NCBI GenBank assembly: GCA_963971405.1
Contig: OZ020487.1
Span: 33,093,371-33,157,370 of the forward strand
Direction of reading: 5' to 3'
DNA length: 64,000 nt
Source: Psococerastis gibbosa
Lineage: Eukaryota > Arthropoda > Insecta > Psocodea > Psocidae
Of this stretch, positions 1 to 12,649 are shown piece after piece (the stretch's first letter is position 1; the number at the start of each line of letters is the position of its first letter). The translations under genes were made by a program, and so were the position numbers. The notes beneath the pieces are model-generated. The model did no database searches. It was not told where the DNA came from and worked only from the letters and a program-made list of their open reading frames with translations.

Positions 1-183
1 GAAGGTATGTAATGTATTTAATGTTTTTTTTAGTTTGATGCAATATTTGTGTATTTCATGTTTTGATTTAACATCTATAGTGCTACAGATACTCGAACAT
101 GTATTCAACTCTTACTGAATTGTGGCTTGTTCGAGTCCGCTTTAAGAGCAAATCAGAGTACCCCACTACTCGTTTCTTGTACA

Positions 184-400
184 ATGTCGATTTTCACAGG
201 AAATATCGATCGTAGAACCATAAGCAATATCCATTATATTAGAAGAAATATATTTCGATATTATGGCCTTCACCAAGACCAATTACCCAGAGTTGTTGAA
301 CTCCTTACTTGGGACTACCAAACAAATCGTTTTTGGTACAAATCAAATTCAATAATTGTGGTGGATCCCTGTTAGAAAGTGGTACAAATGTGTTCTGTTT
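184..400 (+). repeat. dispersed repeat, copy 1 (INTS3 intron)
   Basis: This stretch resembles 6099-6300 in another intron of the same gene. Both share a block around ATTAGAAGAAAT, then CAAATCAAATTCAA and GTTAGAAAGTGGTACA, in the same order and orientation. The open frame that crosses it (127-375) has no splice context and is not a credible exon. Confidence 0.55.
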
Positions 401-610
401 GTGGTGATATTTTTGACAGCGCATGAGATATTTCATGTTTTCACTTACCCCCTCCTATTGTCTATTAATATACCAAATACTGCAGTATAAAATTGTTAAT
501 AAATAAAACGTTGCCTTTATGCTCAAAAAAGTAGCTTGCAGACCTGTCGGAACACTTCTTAATTAAACATGTTTTCTCTAGGTATAGGTAAAGATCTTTG
601 TACATTTTAG

Positions 611-3600
611 GACGAGCGGACGAAGTAGCTGCAATAATCCGCGAGGAGAGAGAAGCCATGGAACAAGCATCCTCGCATATGGATGACGCTTCTTTTAGCG
701 ACGATGAAGAAATTCATCCCCCCAATGACGATGAAGATGACCTACCCTTATGTGAGTGCCATCATATTTCGGCCCGAAAGAAACACTGATCGTGCTTATT
801 CAGCGAGACAAGCAGATTTTCGCTAAGTTTGAAAATTTATTTTTTCTTCATATTACCGTTTCTCATTATTATCTAGCTGTCTCACTATGGGGGATCGGTT
901 GCGAATGGCGATTTACTCCAGCAGCCAGGTTCTATTATACTGGAGTAGAAGCTGCAAATTTAGCTATCGAGCTGAATATCAGTATTTGGCTTCTACCTGA
1001 AAATAATTTTACAACTCATTATGTTTACGCATAATCCGTTGTATTTTGTAGAGCTTCGCCTGGCATTTTCAATCATATGCATATTGATGTTGTTATTATT
1101 TTTCAGCCAAAGTAATGCTTAAGGAGAAGCCTGGATGTGATGAAAGGGATCTCTTGGAGCCGGAAATGCAAACTGCAATAGATATTTTAGTCAGCAATCC
1201 AGATAATGATTCCAGGTAAGCACAGTATTGAACTATGCTCCTAATTTATTGCTCATCAAGCACCTCGCTATTCTTTCAATAGCTTAACCATAAGCCCACT
1301 TTCTGATAATGGGGTGTACAAGTGTTAAAGATTCTAAGGATTCTGATGATAATATATTATTAATTAAAATTTATTCTAATTTTTAATACGCATATTTTAT
1401 TTGGGAACATTCGGAGGCTCTCGGCTAAACATGGCAAATTTGACGTAATCGTTTTGAGTCTCTGTGCTTAGCTTGTGTAAGTTCACTAGCACCACCATAT
1501 TGATAGCGGTAAATGTAAAAGTGAACAAAAACTTCAGCGTCATGGCGTACAAATTTGAAGCTATTTATGAACAAGAAAACAATACATTTAAATTATGAAT
1601 TGTTGTAATATTGATATTTATTTATATTTAAAAAAACAACTAGTTTCGATGAGGTTGCATGAAAAAAAAATCGCTTGTATACCTGTACTGAAAACAGCGG
1701 GCTCCACAAGTTAGTGTTAGTGTTAATTTTTCATATTCTCCTTAATTTTGAATTGTAATACTACTCTCCTAGTCTTTTAACCTGAAGCAGTTGTTCTTGA
1801 CTCTGTGTTTCTGGGTTGTAATTTTGTCGATGGTTGTTATTTCAGGTGTGAAGCAATGGAGAAGGTTGTTCAGCTTGTTGTGGATGACGGGGACATTGAC
1901 AGTCAGACGCTGAGCAATCTTTCCATTTCCCTTTCTCATGTGTTAGCCAAGCAGTTCGAGGAACGGGTTTTCCCTACCAATGTTAATGACGAGTAAGTGT
2001 TTTTCTTGACATACCCAAACCATGTTCATTATTTGGCCTGGTGTGCTTGCACCTGTATTGGAGCGAATGAATTGGTGCAAAAAACAGCTGTTGCTGTTGC
2101 AGCAGAAGCTCATGAGAGAAGTAGATTCTGAATTGGCACCAAACCCATTTGCTCCAATAATAAGCTAGGTTTCTATTACTACAATCCCACATGTTGGGCG
2201 TCAGATGCCGGAAAATGTGTCCGAAACTTGTTGTATTGGAAAAAGCATGTATCATGTATAGGCGCAACTCCCGGGGAGAAAAATGTGCTGGAACTTGTGC
2301 CACAGACAATGGACAACTGGGACAAATTGGTTGTAATGGAAACGAATTTTTAAGCCCATCCGATCACTAATGTGTAGTCTGCTGTGTAGTTTTGCACTCC
2401 CAAGCTCTATAGGAAATTGGAAAACTACAAACAGACGTGCAACATGTCCCCGCGGCCGCACTTGTTGCGCATCAAGTGCCTGGACCTTGTTAAAATGAAA
2501 ATCTAGCTTCACAGATATCACAGCAGCACTGTTGCCGTAGATCCGTCTAGGTTGTCATTATAGCAAGTTCCAGGGCTAAATCTTTACTAACTTGCGTCGT
2601 AAATAAATTAAAGAATAAATATTGAATGATTTTGAGGTGAACCCGGAGAAGCCAATGATGTGTTCGTTCAATATCCTCTTGCTCAAAAAGAAATTGGATA
2701 TACTTATATAAAATATATTCAAAGAATATTTTTGTAATAATAAGTTAATGAAATAGTCAGATAGACTTTTAAGTATCCCAACTGACACATATCTAGTTGG
2801 TGACACCTGCCTATGATTCAGAGCAGCAACTGCAATTTAGCCTACTCGACGGGCTATCGGCCTTATTCGAATGGTGCCTTATTTGAAAAACATTTTAAGT
2901 GTCTATAATTGTTTCAATTTGTTTGCAGGACTTTGGAAGAAAGTATTGGGAAGCCGTTGTTTGTATTATTTAGAAATATCTCTCAACTGCCGGAAAATGA
3001 TGGGAGACGAAGACCATTGCTCGCTATTCTCGTCGAACTGAAGGCTTTGCAGCCAAGATTAGGTTACTTATTGTTATACTTCTTAATTGTCAGGTGAGTA
3101 CACTACTTAGCTTGTATCTTATATTGTAACAGGACATAAACGGAGTATAAGGTAGTTACTAGTAAGTAAGTATGTAAATAATACATTACATTTTACATTT
3201 AAATGACAACCCCAGCACAATTACTCTATAGAGACTTTTATCGCTGGGGTAAAGTTAATTTCATATTGTAGCATTTTGTGAATATTACAAATTGTTATTA
3301 TATTAAAACATTAAATGTATACGAGTCATTATCAAAAACATTGACAAATCTGAATTGCTTACTTTTAATTATTTTATCAACTCAAAATTGCCCGTTAATA
3401 TTTTTTTTTGGGTCCTATTATATCCTTTCTACCTATAACTGACGTGGTTTGTCTTCATTTTCAACAATAGCAGTTTTAAACGTGTTTGAAGATTAGGTGT
3501 TACCGAAATTTGTCATGAGTGCAACGAGACAACTTCAAATATTTTGCGTCTTACGTATAACTTTCCTTAAGCATTTTTCCACCCAATTAGTTTTGCCATG

Positions 3601-6600
3601 TGTCCTATCCCCCTGCCCTTCTGCTAAATGTCTCAATATCTGTAAGTTGCTCAATTTTCTACTAAATCGAAGTCATGAATGTCACAATTGCTTGTAATGA
3701 GAAGGTCTTCAATTTTGAAAAATATTTTTAAACGTAAGGGAAAAGTTAAAGACACATCAAAAACGTATGAGACCTTACAAATTATAGCAATTTATTGAAA
3801 CCCCGTCTAAGAAAAGTCATAGAAAGTTTGGAAAAATATTTAAAACAGGCCCGTTGCACTCATGATTATCTAGTTGCACTCATGACTGGTGGAGGTTTGA
3901 CTGACTAGAAGAAATAGAAACAAAGGTATCTTTTCGAAATTTCTATTTTTCGAAGAAATTTACGTCGCATTGAAACTTAAAAAAAATTCTTTTCCCCTTG
4001 TTCTGAATATTAAGAGATTTCAATAATATCATCGAATTTGATGCAGGCCCTATGCCATATCATTATCGCCCAAGCGGAATATGTTATTCTTGCACACCCT
4101 CATGAAAACAACCACCTTCTCTCCTTCATCGTCATCGACAGTTTCTCTTGCAACCGCAGCATAACGGAACGTTTTTCATGTAGGTGAGTTCCGGTTTGTA
4201 GCTAGTCGACAGTAACTGCTCGATCGTCTGCTAGTTTTCTGACACCTTGATGGGATGGTGAAGGCTGACAAATTCTTGTTTTTTTCTGTTCATGTTTTGT
4301 CAAATCTTCTACCTTCTTCCTTCTATCATTCCTCATTTTCTGCTTTGTCTTGTGTAGTAATTCTCGCTCTGGGTCCAATTTTCTGTTCATTCGGCATTTT
4401 CTTGCTTTCTGCACTACTCATTGTCATATTTATAAAAGAAAATGAACTTTCAAAAATCTTATTACCATTGTCCATAATGAGTGCAACGCTCGATCATGAG
4501 TGTCACGAGTGGCTTTGTAGCACTCATGACTCGTTGCACTCATGAGAAAACCGAGAAAACTAAAAATATCTCCGGTATTAATAGCCTGAAAGGGCTAGGT
4601 TAGTTGTGAAGTTAAGCTTAATGGCTTCATTGTTAAAAATATTTATGTTCCAACAAACAATTCTTAATTTTTATAGGTGAACCTTATGTTGCTCTCATGA
4701 GATCAAATAAAAATACGCAAACGCATTTTTTTAGTAACTGCTATAAAATGTTTAAAACACTTGCAGAAGCGTCTATAGGTAGACAATAACAATGCGAACA
4801 TATATGGCGACGACTTTGCTCTAGTGATACGTTTTCACGCGCCTTTCTAAGTTATTTCTTAACGTTGCACTCATGACGTAGCAATCAGGTCTAATGTCAC
4901 AGACAGTCCAAAAACTTCGTGTTAACAGCTCAAGACTGGATGCAGGACTCATAAGACATCACAAAATGTAAGATGGATAGTTGTTGCAATATATTACACT
5001 ACCGCCAAAGTGATCAGTCTTTTAGTTTAGGCGAGAAAAAATCATGAAGTATATTATTTTTAGTGTGGACACACATTTTGAGCCCACTTTCCAACTTTAA
5101 AAATGCCCCAAATACTTAAAAAATGGTTATTTTACACAAATGTAAATTAATTTTTTTAGTTTAAGAGTATGGTAACAACGTCTGACCAATCTCATTCCCG
5201 CAACCAACTACAAAGCGCCACTAGATAGTCTAATATACACTGGACAGGAAATTGTCAATGTTTTTGATAATGACTCACGATCAGCAGTGACATGTATACA
5301 TGTCACTGCTGATCGTGATGGCCAACTTTAGTGCCCTCTTCTTCAGTCGCAATTTGCAGCAAATCTTCATTCATCTCTGTCCTAGTAGGTTCCGCATCTC
5401 ATATCTTGCGTCCGCCTTCCATCTTCGGGCCTGGGATTAGTGTCTGATTAGGTGCCCCACCTATTTGGCTCTTAAGGATATGGAGACCTTCAGCCGTTAA
5501 TCGTATGGAGCACTTGGTTTGTTATGTGAACTCTCCATTAGTGTGGTAGTAATTTGGCAATTGGCGTGATGCATTTTCGTATGTGTTGCAGCAAACTAAA
5601 CGAGCAAAAAAGCTCAGTGTACCACAGTTTCTGCCAGTTACAAAAGAAGAAACTGTTAGATTGCTTATTAGAAGACTTGAGCCTGTGCCAGGACGTGGAT
5701 TCAGATCTGATGTGTTGGTTGGTGCCAGGTCTTTTTCAGCAATACTCGTCCTCCACGAGGGATAACCCTGCGGTCATTCATCTAATTGTATCCGTTGTAG
5801 ATAGTCTTCAGCTACAAAGGCTCATCACTAGTGTATTACTGGGTAAGTTCAATTGCCTTTCTCTCCGTTCTTACCTGCCGATAGCCGATTGCCTTTCAAA
5901 TCAGAACTGTAGAAAAATTGAACCTTACTACGACCAAGTTTCTTGTAAGCAAAATGACATTTTTAAAGTTCTACAGTTCAATATGTCCGGTGAAATGGGA
6001 TATTTTACACTCAAACGGCTTTCCCCCTAAGCTTGTCTTTTAAGTGTTTTCTTCGGTGTCCTAGCCCTGAAGACTGAATAAAAATCATGACTTAAGCAAA
6101 GTCGACTTTCACATGACGTATCGCTCGTAGAGCCGTCAGCAATATCTATTAAATTAGAAGAAATGCTCGATACGATTTACTTACACCAATTGGCCGCAGA
6201 TCTTGAACTCTCCTCAAGACTGCCCCCCCCCCCCCCCCAATCGTTTTTTGCACAAATCAAATTCAAAAATTGTGTTAGAAAGTGGTACATGTCTTATAGC
6301 AAAATGCCCAGAAGAATTTCCTCTGTTTGACCTGACATATTTGACAACTCTACGATTGATATTTCATGACATACTTGATTATTGCACTTATAAGGCTTTT
6401 CCGAATCTGATTGTGGCTTAAAATTGTGTTCCTTGTTTCAGGCCATCTAGTTATGTTAACGCCGGAATGTATAGTGTCAATAATTCGTAAGTCTTTAGTG
6501 TGGGAAACGTGGGAACAAGTGTGTCTGTGGCAGCTAATCACTGCTCACGGCGTCTCTCTGTCAGCAATTCTGCCCATCCTTCCTGAGCTCGAGTACACAA

Positions 6601-9384
6601 AACATGCCGAGGCCTTAACACCTATTATGCTTATGCTGAGACAGGAAAGGTGAGTGCGAACTAATGCACTGGTCAATATGGCCGAATGGGACTTTGTTAG
6701 TTAGGCTTACTTCTTACTTAGCCAACTGCCATCTTTTGCTATTCAGCCATTGCACCCCTTGCCTTGTGTTCTATGTTGGATGGGTGCGCCTTGGCAACAC
6801 CGCCCCCTTGTAGGGCAGGGCAGTTGACCAATTAGCCTGCAGTACCCTCCTCCATTCTGTTGCTGGAAGAACTCTAAGAACTTATTTGTCAATCCTCCAT
6901 ATTACACACTAGAATATTATTCCAATATTCGGTCCAATGAAAAATTCAAAGATGTAATACCGATATCTCTTCGATCGAATAAATATTGGAGTGTCTAATC
7001 AGTGATGTCATAATTTACAGCCTACATTTTCAAAAGCATGCTAGTTAAAGTGGAATCCATGTAAAAGACATTGCCAAAAAAACAATGTGCAGGCACTATT
7101 TAGCTATTGTGAACGAGCGTTGAAGCTGCTATCCGACAGTTACATACGTACAGTTAATAGAAATCTTCCCATCACATCTGTGGAAATACAATAGTAGTTT
7201 GTCCTTTTGGTATGCATGCATTATTCTCTCAGCGTATGTGGCGTAAATTTTTTCCTGAGCTGAGCAAATTATTCTACTTGTCGCAGGCCGAATGCAGAAA
7301 CAATGAAGCAAGTATTATCGCGATCTGCAGACCCCAGCACTGACAAATTCGCTGTGACAATTCTCAAGTATTGGGCTGGGGAGCACGAGGACAAATTTGC
7401 CGAGCTAGTTGGCAGCTTACTTAGTAGTCGGTTTCCAGGAAGCTCGCCCAATAAAAGGAAACGCGGCTCCAAAATTAGCAACACTCCGTCGCCTCCCTCC
7501 GCTGGCCAGGTAAATTTAATCCTTATTTAGCCAGAGTCCTTTAAAAAACAATCGTACTAACCACTGGACGTTTTTTGTTTGTTTGTACAAAGTCAAATTT
7601 CTTCACTGGTTGGGCACAGTTTTTGAAGACGGGGACCTAACGCAACTTGGCCTTTATACGCGTTCAAAGCCTGTGGCCAAACGATGTTAGTGCCTTCTAC
7701 ATACTGTATATTTTAATGTAGAGGAGGATTTCTTCTACTTCTACTACTCATTTTTGGCTTTTGAGAAATTCTACCCTGCACACAATGTGTAGTGTCGGTG
7801 TCAGATTTGTTCTTATGAAGGATTCTGTGTACGGCTTGCTTATACATGAATTAGAATGCTGTTTATACCCAGCTGACAAAAAAGTTGTGAGCCTACAATG
7901 TACATGATGGCCGCTCAGCCGTCAGTTTGAAAATTGGACGCGTTTAAATGGCTGTTCATTGCTGCGTTTGCTAGGCGTAGGCGGAAATGTTTTTTCTTCG
8001 TTCTATTGAGCCCAGCATGACAAATCAGTTAAATGCCGTCTGCTTTCGAGAGGGGTTATTTTTTATTCTCTATTTTTTTTTTAAATCTTGTTTATTTAAT
8101 TCTTTTATCTGTTGGTGCTATGCTTGCATGCAGTTTTCTTTGAAGGTAGTTACTTAGCACAGCAACCTAAAATAGTTAGTTTTTTTTTAATTTCCGTATC
8201 GACTATATTCCTTGAAGCATGAATTAATTGCAACAGTAATTATAAATCAGGAATAATTATATAATGATAAATTAACGAAATAAAAAATACAATAATTGAC
8301 TGTCCCAGTCGAGTTGTAATTTCAAGGCATACTCATGCTTGCATGATTTTTTGCTTTCAGGTACTTGAGCATTTAGATCAGTTGCGGCAAGTTTGCCGCT
8401 TGACGGAAATCCATGTCTACTCTTGTGAGCCCCTGCAGCGCGCGCTGCAGACCGCGCAGACGCATGGTACCGACGCCCAAAGACACACCTTCGCGGACCT
8501 CTTCGCGCTCGTCGAGGTCGAGGACAAGCGGCATTCGTCGCGGTCCCGCGTCTCCGACAAAAGCCGCTCGAGCAAGCCCAAGGCTTCCCTCAAGGAGATC
8601 TCGGATAGTTCGGAGAATAGTAGTGAGGTGAGTGTGACAGAAAATACCCTTGGATTTTGTGCACTGTTTTTATTGGTAAACAAATATTTGACATTTATGG
8701 AGCACAGGTATGGTCGTCATAGTTTCCCTACAGTACATTAGCTAAGCAAAGAATTTTGATTGTGGCTAAGCTGCAATGTTGCAGATTCTGAGATTTTAAT
8801 TTTTTGCCGTTTGTTGGTAGGTATTACTCCGTTCCTATGTTTCACAGGATGCGCCCTTGTTGCACCATTTAAAAAAACACATAATCACTACTTGGAGGGG
8901 TTCACGGCCGTCTTCTAACGTTCCCAGAGAAAGACCGTGCGGTGGTAAACCACTCTATGTAGGAAGACGTCAACTATTAATAAGGCCCGCCATAAGAACG
9001 TACACTTCAAAACTCTTGTGGTGTTTATAGACTTCTATTCCATCTCCCTTAAGCCCGGTGCACTAAGGCAGTTCTGTTGTGACAGTACTGCTGGGAGATT
9101 AGTCATTGGAGCAAATTGGTTGGTGAAAAAACACATAGTAAACTTAAGCAAATCGTTCTCCGCTGGTGTACCCGAAAACCGTGCACCAACCCATTTTCTC
9201 CAATGGAAGATGGGCCAGCAGTATTGTCGTTGTAGAACTGCTGGGCATTTATTTTGTTTGTTTATTATTATTTAAGCGTGACACGTTCAGTTACTATTGC
9301 CATGCTGTGTTCTAGGAGGAAGAGGTGGTTAAACCAAAGCAAGCTAAGAAGCGGAAAAAGTTAATTGGTTCAGATAGCGACTGA
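611..9384 (+). CDS. INTS3: Integrator complex subunit 3, C-terminal half (nine exons)
   Basis: Exons 611-751, 1107-1215, 1846-1992, 2929-3093, 5592-5842, 6442-6649, 7287-7509, 8361-8627 and 9316-9384 (TGA at 9382-9384) join in one frame across consensus AG/GT borders and encode the last 526 or so residues of a family usually near 1,000. Recognisable blocks are DEVAAIIREEREAME (first exon), RRPLLAILVELKALQPRLGY (2929 exon), the all-helical repeat segment through 6649, and a Ser/Lys-rich acidic tail ending KKRKKLIGSDSD, the usual INTS3 ending. INTS3 (SOSS-A) bridges the Integrator RNA-cleavage complex and the single-strand DNA sensor complex. The N-terminal exons lie upstream of the window; bases 1-4 before GTATGT may be the end of the preceding exon, since its phase would fit. 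No obvious poly(A) signal follows the stop. Confidence in identity is high; exact borders are inferred. Confidence 0.9.
2055..2160. repeat. small foldback in INTS3 intron
   Basis: The left end reads ATTGGAGCGAATGAATTGGT. The right end is its approximate reverse complement, ending CATTTGCTCCAATAA. The arms are imperfect and the loop is about 60 bp. A similar ATTGGAGCAAAT foldback lies at 9068-9241, so this may be a small dispersed family. The rest of this 936-bp intron (1993-2928) is low-complexity or repeat-like with no recognisable gene. Confidence 0.45.
3323..5276. mobile_element. inverted-repeat element with GTTGCACTCATGA motif array
   Basis: A 25-bp sequence starting GAGTCATTATCAAAAACATT at 3323 is repeated exactly in inverse at 5252-5276, about 1.95 kb apart, inside the large INTS3 intron 3094-5591. 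Between them the motif GTTGCACTCATGAC, or its reverse complement, occurs near 3512, 3672, 3852, 3873, 4474, 4492, 4517, 4532 and 4863. No transposase-like reading frame is visible. Terminal inverted repeats plus many interior copies of a short motif in both orientations suggest a non-autonomous DNA transposon whose motif is a transposase-binding site (inference). No target duplication was found. Confidence 0.6.
5276..5317. repeat. perfect 42-bp palindrome
   Basis: Arms 5276-5296 and 5297-5317 are exact reverse complements with no spacer, centred on CATGTATACATG. It begins at the last base of the right inverted repeat of the adjacent 3323-5276 element, so it may be a terminal hairpin of that element or its insertion target. 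Confidence 0.85.
6099..6300 (+). repeat. dispersed repeat, copy 2, with poly-C tract
   Basis: This is the second copy of the repeat at 184-400. Here it is interrupted at about 6223-6238 by an uninterrupted run of C that is absent from copy 1. Confidence 0.5.
9068..9241. repeat. foldback element in last INTS3 intron
   Basis: The left arm begins GCAGTTCTGTTGTGACAGTA and continues through ATTGGAGCAAATTGGTTGGT. The right arm ends in the reverse complement, with AGAACTGC at its end. Arm length is about 70 bp with an imperfect match and a short loop. This looks like a MITE-type foldback with no coding capacity. Confidence 0.6.
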
Positions 9385-9832
9385 CCAGTCTTTGGTGGAG
9401 TCCCGGAGTGTTGATCTCGAGTAGACCGGTGAAAAGTGTCAGCGACGTCCACGCGATACATCCGATAAGTTTATAATAGTTTTGCAGTGCAGAAGATATC
9501 ATACTAGTTCGGCAGTAAGATGGAGCCATAAACAAAATTAGTGGTAGGTCGAGTTGAACAGTAAATGATTTACGTTATGAAATATTGCGCCTGTCACCAA
9601 AACCGACTGGCTGTACTATCCCAGCCATTAGCCATAGCTTATGGAAACACAGTGCTTCTTATTGCTACTCGACTTGCAGCTACATGCAGTCCGACCAGTC
9701 TGAAAACATTGTGCTATTCTGCTATATTCGATGGCCTTAATTGTACTTGATAGAAATTGTCAGTAACCTATCAGAATTGTTACACTTGCTGTCTGATGGT
9801 AATTGTGTGAGACGGTTGAGTTGTTGATGAAA

Positions 9833-9900
9833 GCTGTAGTGTAGTGGATAACGATCTGGACTTTCATAAAGGAAGTCACGGGCCCCATTCCGCCACCTAT
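9833..9900 (+). repeat. tRNA-like SINE head
   Basis: TGTAGTGTAGTGGATAACG resembles a polymerase III A box in a tRNA D-arm setting, followed by an anticodon-arm-like stretch and CACGGGCCCC. The B box is poor, so this is a degraded tRNA-derived SINE fragment rather than a tRNA gene. Confidence 0.35.
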
Positions 9901-11445
9901 TCACCTCTGTCTAATTAGAAATAATTATTCATGCCAGAGGCTGAAGCCAAGTGGTCCGGAATCCGCTGTAATTAGCAAGGTCGAACACGAAGGCTTGCTG
10001 CTTTGTAAGTTCGATAGGTAGATAATGAGTGAAGATATTGAATATCCCAATATTCCGTCAAGAGCCTAATTCCTGAACTGTCTCAAGCTTACAAAGACTT
10101 TCACGGTCGGAGTCAATGACGAAGTAGTAGAATCCAGAATCTGTGGTCAATCTGAAATTAACTTCCAAACGTTTAGTCTGCTGTCGATATCTTCAGTAGT
10201 ATTACGTGACATCTGGGAAGCTTAGTAGCAACTCAGTACGCTTTTAGATTGACCAAGGCTCATCAGCCCAGATTCTAGTGCTTCATCATTTGCCGCAAGC
10301 GTGCCAGCATACAGCATTTAAAAGTAAGCGAAGGCATGAGCCCAGTCGCCAGGCATCGATGTAAAAATCGTTTATTATCTATTATTTATTTATCTCTGTA
10401 GATGTTATGAACCATTTGAATCCTTCAAAAGCATTGTTAAAAATGTCTGCCGTTTAGTTTGGTAGATAAAGCCTATTATACAATGATATGCAGACAGTAT
10501 CATTATCATAAATAACCAGCTCCAGTAGCCCTGGTGTGATACGAATACCTCGTCCACTCCTTTCTGTCTACTCCACTTCTGATTATTCTACACTTCCCCT
10601 GGTACTTAGTAGTTACCTAACTACAGTTAGGTAAAATATGAGAAATTTTATTGCAAATACGAGGCTAGGCCTTATTTTTTTTATATCCCATAAATTTGAT
10701 TTTTTAAGCATCATCTAGACATGCTGAAGCCCAAAGTACGAGCAGTGCCTGCTATTTTATGATACATGTAACAGAAAAGACTGTGTTTTTCGCTTATTCC
10801 GGCTAAAATTCGGTCGCCTATCTGTTCAGTCGCCATTACGCGAATTTGATTTTGTGCAAATGTAAGCGTTTTCCCCTTTGATTTTCTAACAAACACATAT
10901 GCGTGTATATGTTATTTGAATGAGTGGGTGGAGTTGCCAAAACCATTAAGTCTAACTTAGCTAACCCCCCTTTTAGTGCGTAATACTTACTGAAAAAAAA
11001 CATCTTATTGGGATGGTAACATTTCTTCCCACTGTTTTCTACCACAGTATCATCACTTATTTATGTAGGTGTGTATTGTTTTATAGACTGTCAACATTTT
11101 TTTTTATTTCGATTATTTTGTGCACTTGCTAACTGACCACTGACCACGTTCACCTTGAAAAAGGCGCAAATTTCATCACTGAACCTGTCTGCATTGCTAT
11201 CAGACATTTAACTATTAAATAATTATAATTTAGTTTTGAATATGACAATGACATTTTACAAAGCGATAGACATGTTTATTGCCGAATCCTAACGGTTTCA
11301 GGCAAGGACATCCATGTTTGTAATCCGAGCAGCCATGCCGTTTAGTAATAACTTAACCTTGGGTTCGCAAGTTCATTCAGATTATATTTGATTGAAGTTT
11401 TCTGATATACAAAGCCATATGGGTTATTATAGTCAAAGAGCAATG

Positions 11446-11500
11446 GAACCTGGGTGGCTTAGTTAAGTGTGGGGTCATCGGTTCAAACCTGTCAAATGTA
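11446..11500 (+). repeat. tRNA-like SINE head
   Basis: GGGTGGCTTAGTTAAG followed by a good B box, GGTTCAAACC, gives a tRNA-like pair of promoter boxes. They are spaced too closely for a full tRNA, which fits a degenerate SINE. Confidence 0.35.
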
Positions 11501-12615
11501 CATGCTAGTTCAGGTGGACAAAAGATTCAATGATTTCTCAAATTATTCAGAATACCATAGGGATAGGCTATCACAAACCTCCAACTAACTATTGGCATTT
11601 TTCACTTTTAGAAAGCTTTCCACGACGACCAAAAAGTAGATTTTTCTACTATACTGCAAGTCAATGTCTATGAGCGTAGCTTCAAGATATTTCTACTAGT
11701 TTCAATAATTCTATGCTAAGCCCGCTCTTCTCAATATTGTTATTTGTTAAGCACACTTACATTTATTTACGTTTACTGTGACTTGGCATGGCATATTGTA
11801 TAGAGCCGTATGATACAGGGATTTCGAATGTTATGGGTTACCATAAGTATATGCGTAGGTTTTATAATGTTAAAAGACGTACCTCACTCTTGACTATTTT
11901 AACTTATGCTATGATGCATCGCGTGGACTGTATCTGTGACTGTAAATATTATTAATATATGATTTTAGAATAGTTTGTTTTTCTTATTGTGTAAGTGCCT
12001 AGAAGTACTACTAAAAATCAAAATAGGTATACAGTACGGGGATTCACTATGTGAATCAGCATACTAAATGTTTAAATTCGTGAAGACCCTTTATAGATAG
12101 TCCTGCTAAAAATCGCCAAATTATGTCTCATAAAATACAAATAAAATATAGGAAAATAATAATAAATACTTAAAAACAAACCGCTCACACTCTAAATATC
12201 CGCTGATACCCCAGCTAAATCGCTAAATTTCAGTGCCTTGATACTATTGCATTGTTTTCATTTACGATCTAGAATGGGATTCTCGATTTAACATAGCAGA
12301 AATAACTGGATTGTCTAGCGAAGTATTGATAAGCCTATCGGCCATCTACGTATTATTAATAATGGTAATGCGAGGTAAACTAAAGGGAGATGGCAACTAA
12401 AATTTGTGTAGGTGGCCGACGAGGCTGCAATTTTGCGTAGATGTACATTTTCATGAAGTCAGTCGTCAGAGCCAAGTTTCAACCCAATTGGTGCCATAAA
12501 TATCGTAATTTTAGATCTTCTCTTTCAGGCTAGGGTCCTAATTAATATCGTTGAATGAGATGCACAGGCTAACAAAAATGAGTGGGAACCAAATAATACT
12601 AAACATTAAGCAATA

Positions 12616-12621
12616 TTTATT
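12616..12621 (-). terminator. DOLK poly(A) signal
   Basis: AATAAA on the minus strand lies about 30 bp past the DOLK stop codon, so the 3' UTR is probably very short. Confidence 0.6.
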
Positions 12622-12649
12622 GCTGACTTTGTCCGACTAGCTACTGAGA

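Larger units (their letters stand above)
9385..12615. other. intergenic region between INTS3 and DOLK
   Basis: No gene is supported in this 3.2-kb stretch. INTS3 and DOLK end here facing each other. It holds the 3' flanks of both genes, two tRNA-like SINE head sequences (about 9833-9900 and 11446-11500), and AT-rich unique sequence. Open frames here are short and lack splice or codon support. Confidence 0.6.

Noticed and set aside
127..375. Open frame encoding an 82-residue peptide
   Set aside because: It lies in a dispersed repeat with a second copy at 6099-6300 and has no splice signals or INTS3 similarity.
4202..4545. Overlapping open frames on both strands within the 3323-5276 element
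   Set aside because: Low-complexity composition and no recognisable domain; the repeated GTTGCACTCATGA motifs explain part of the open reading.
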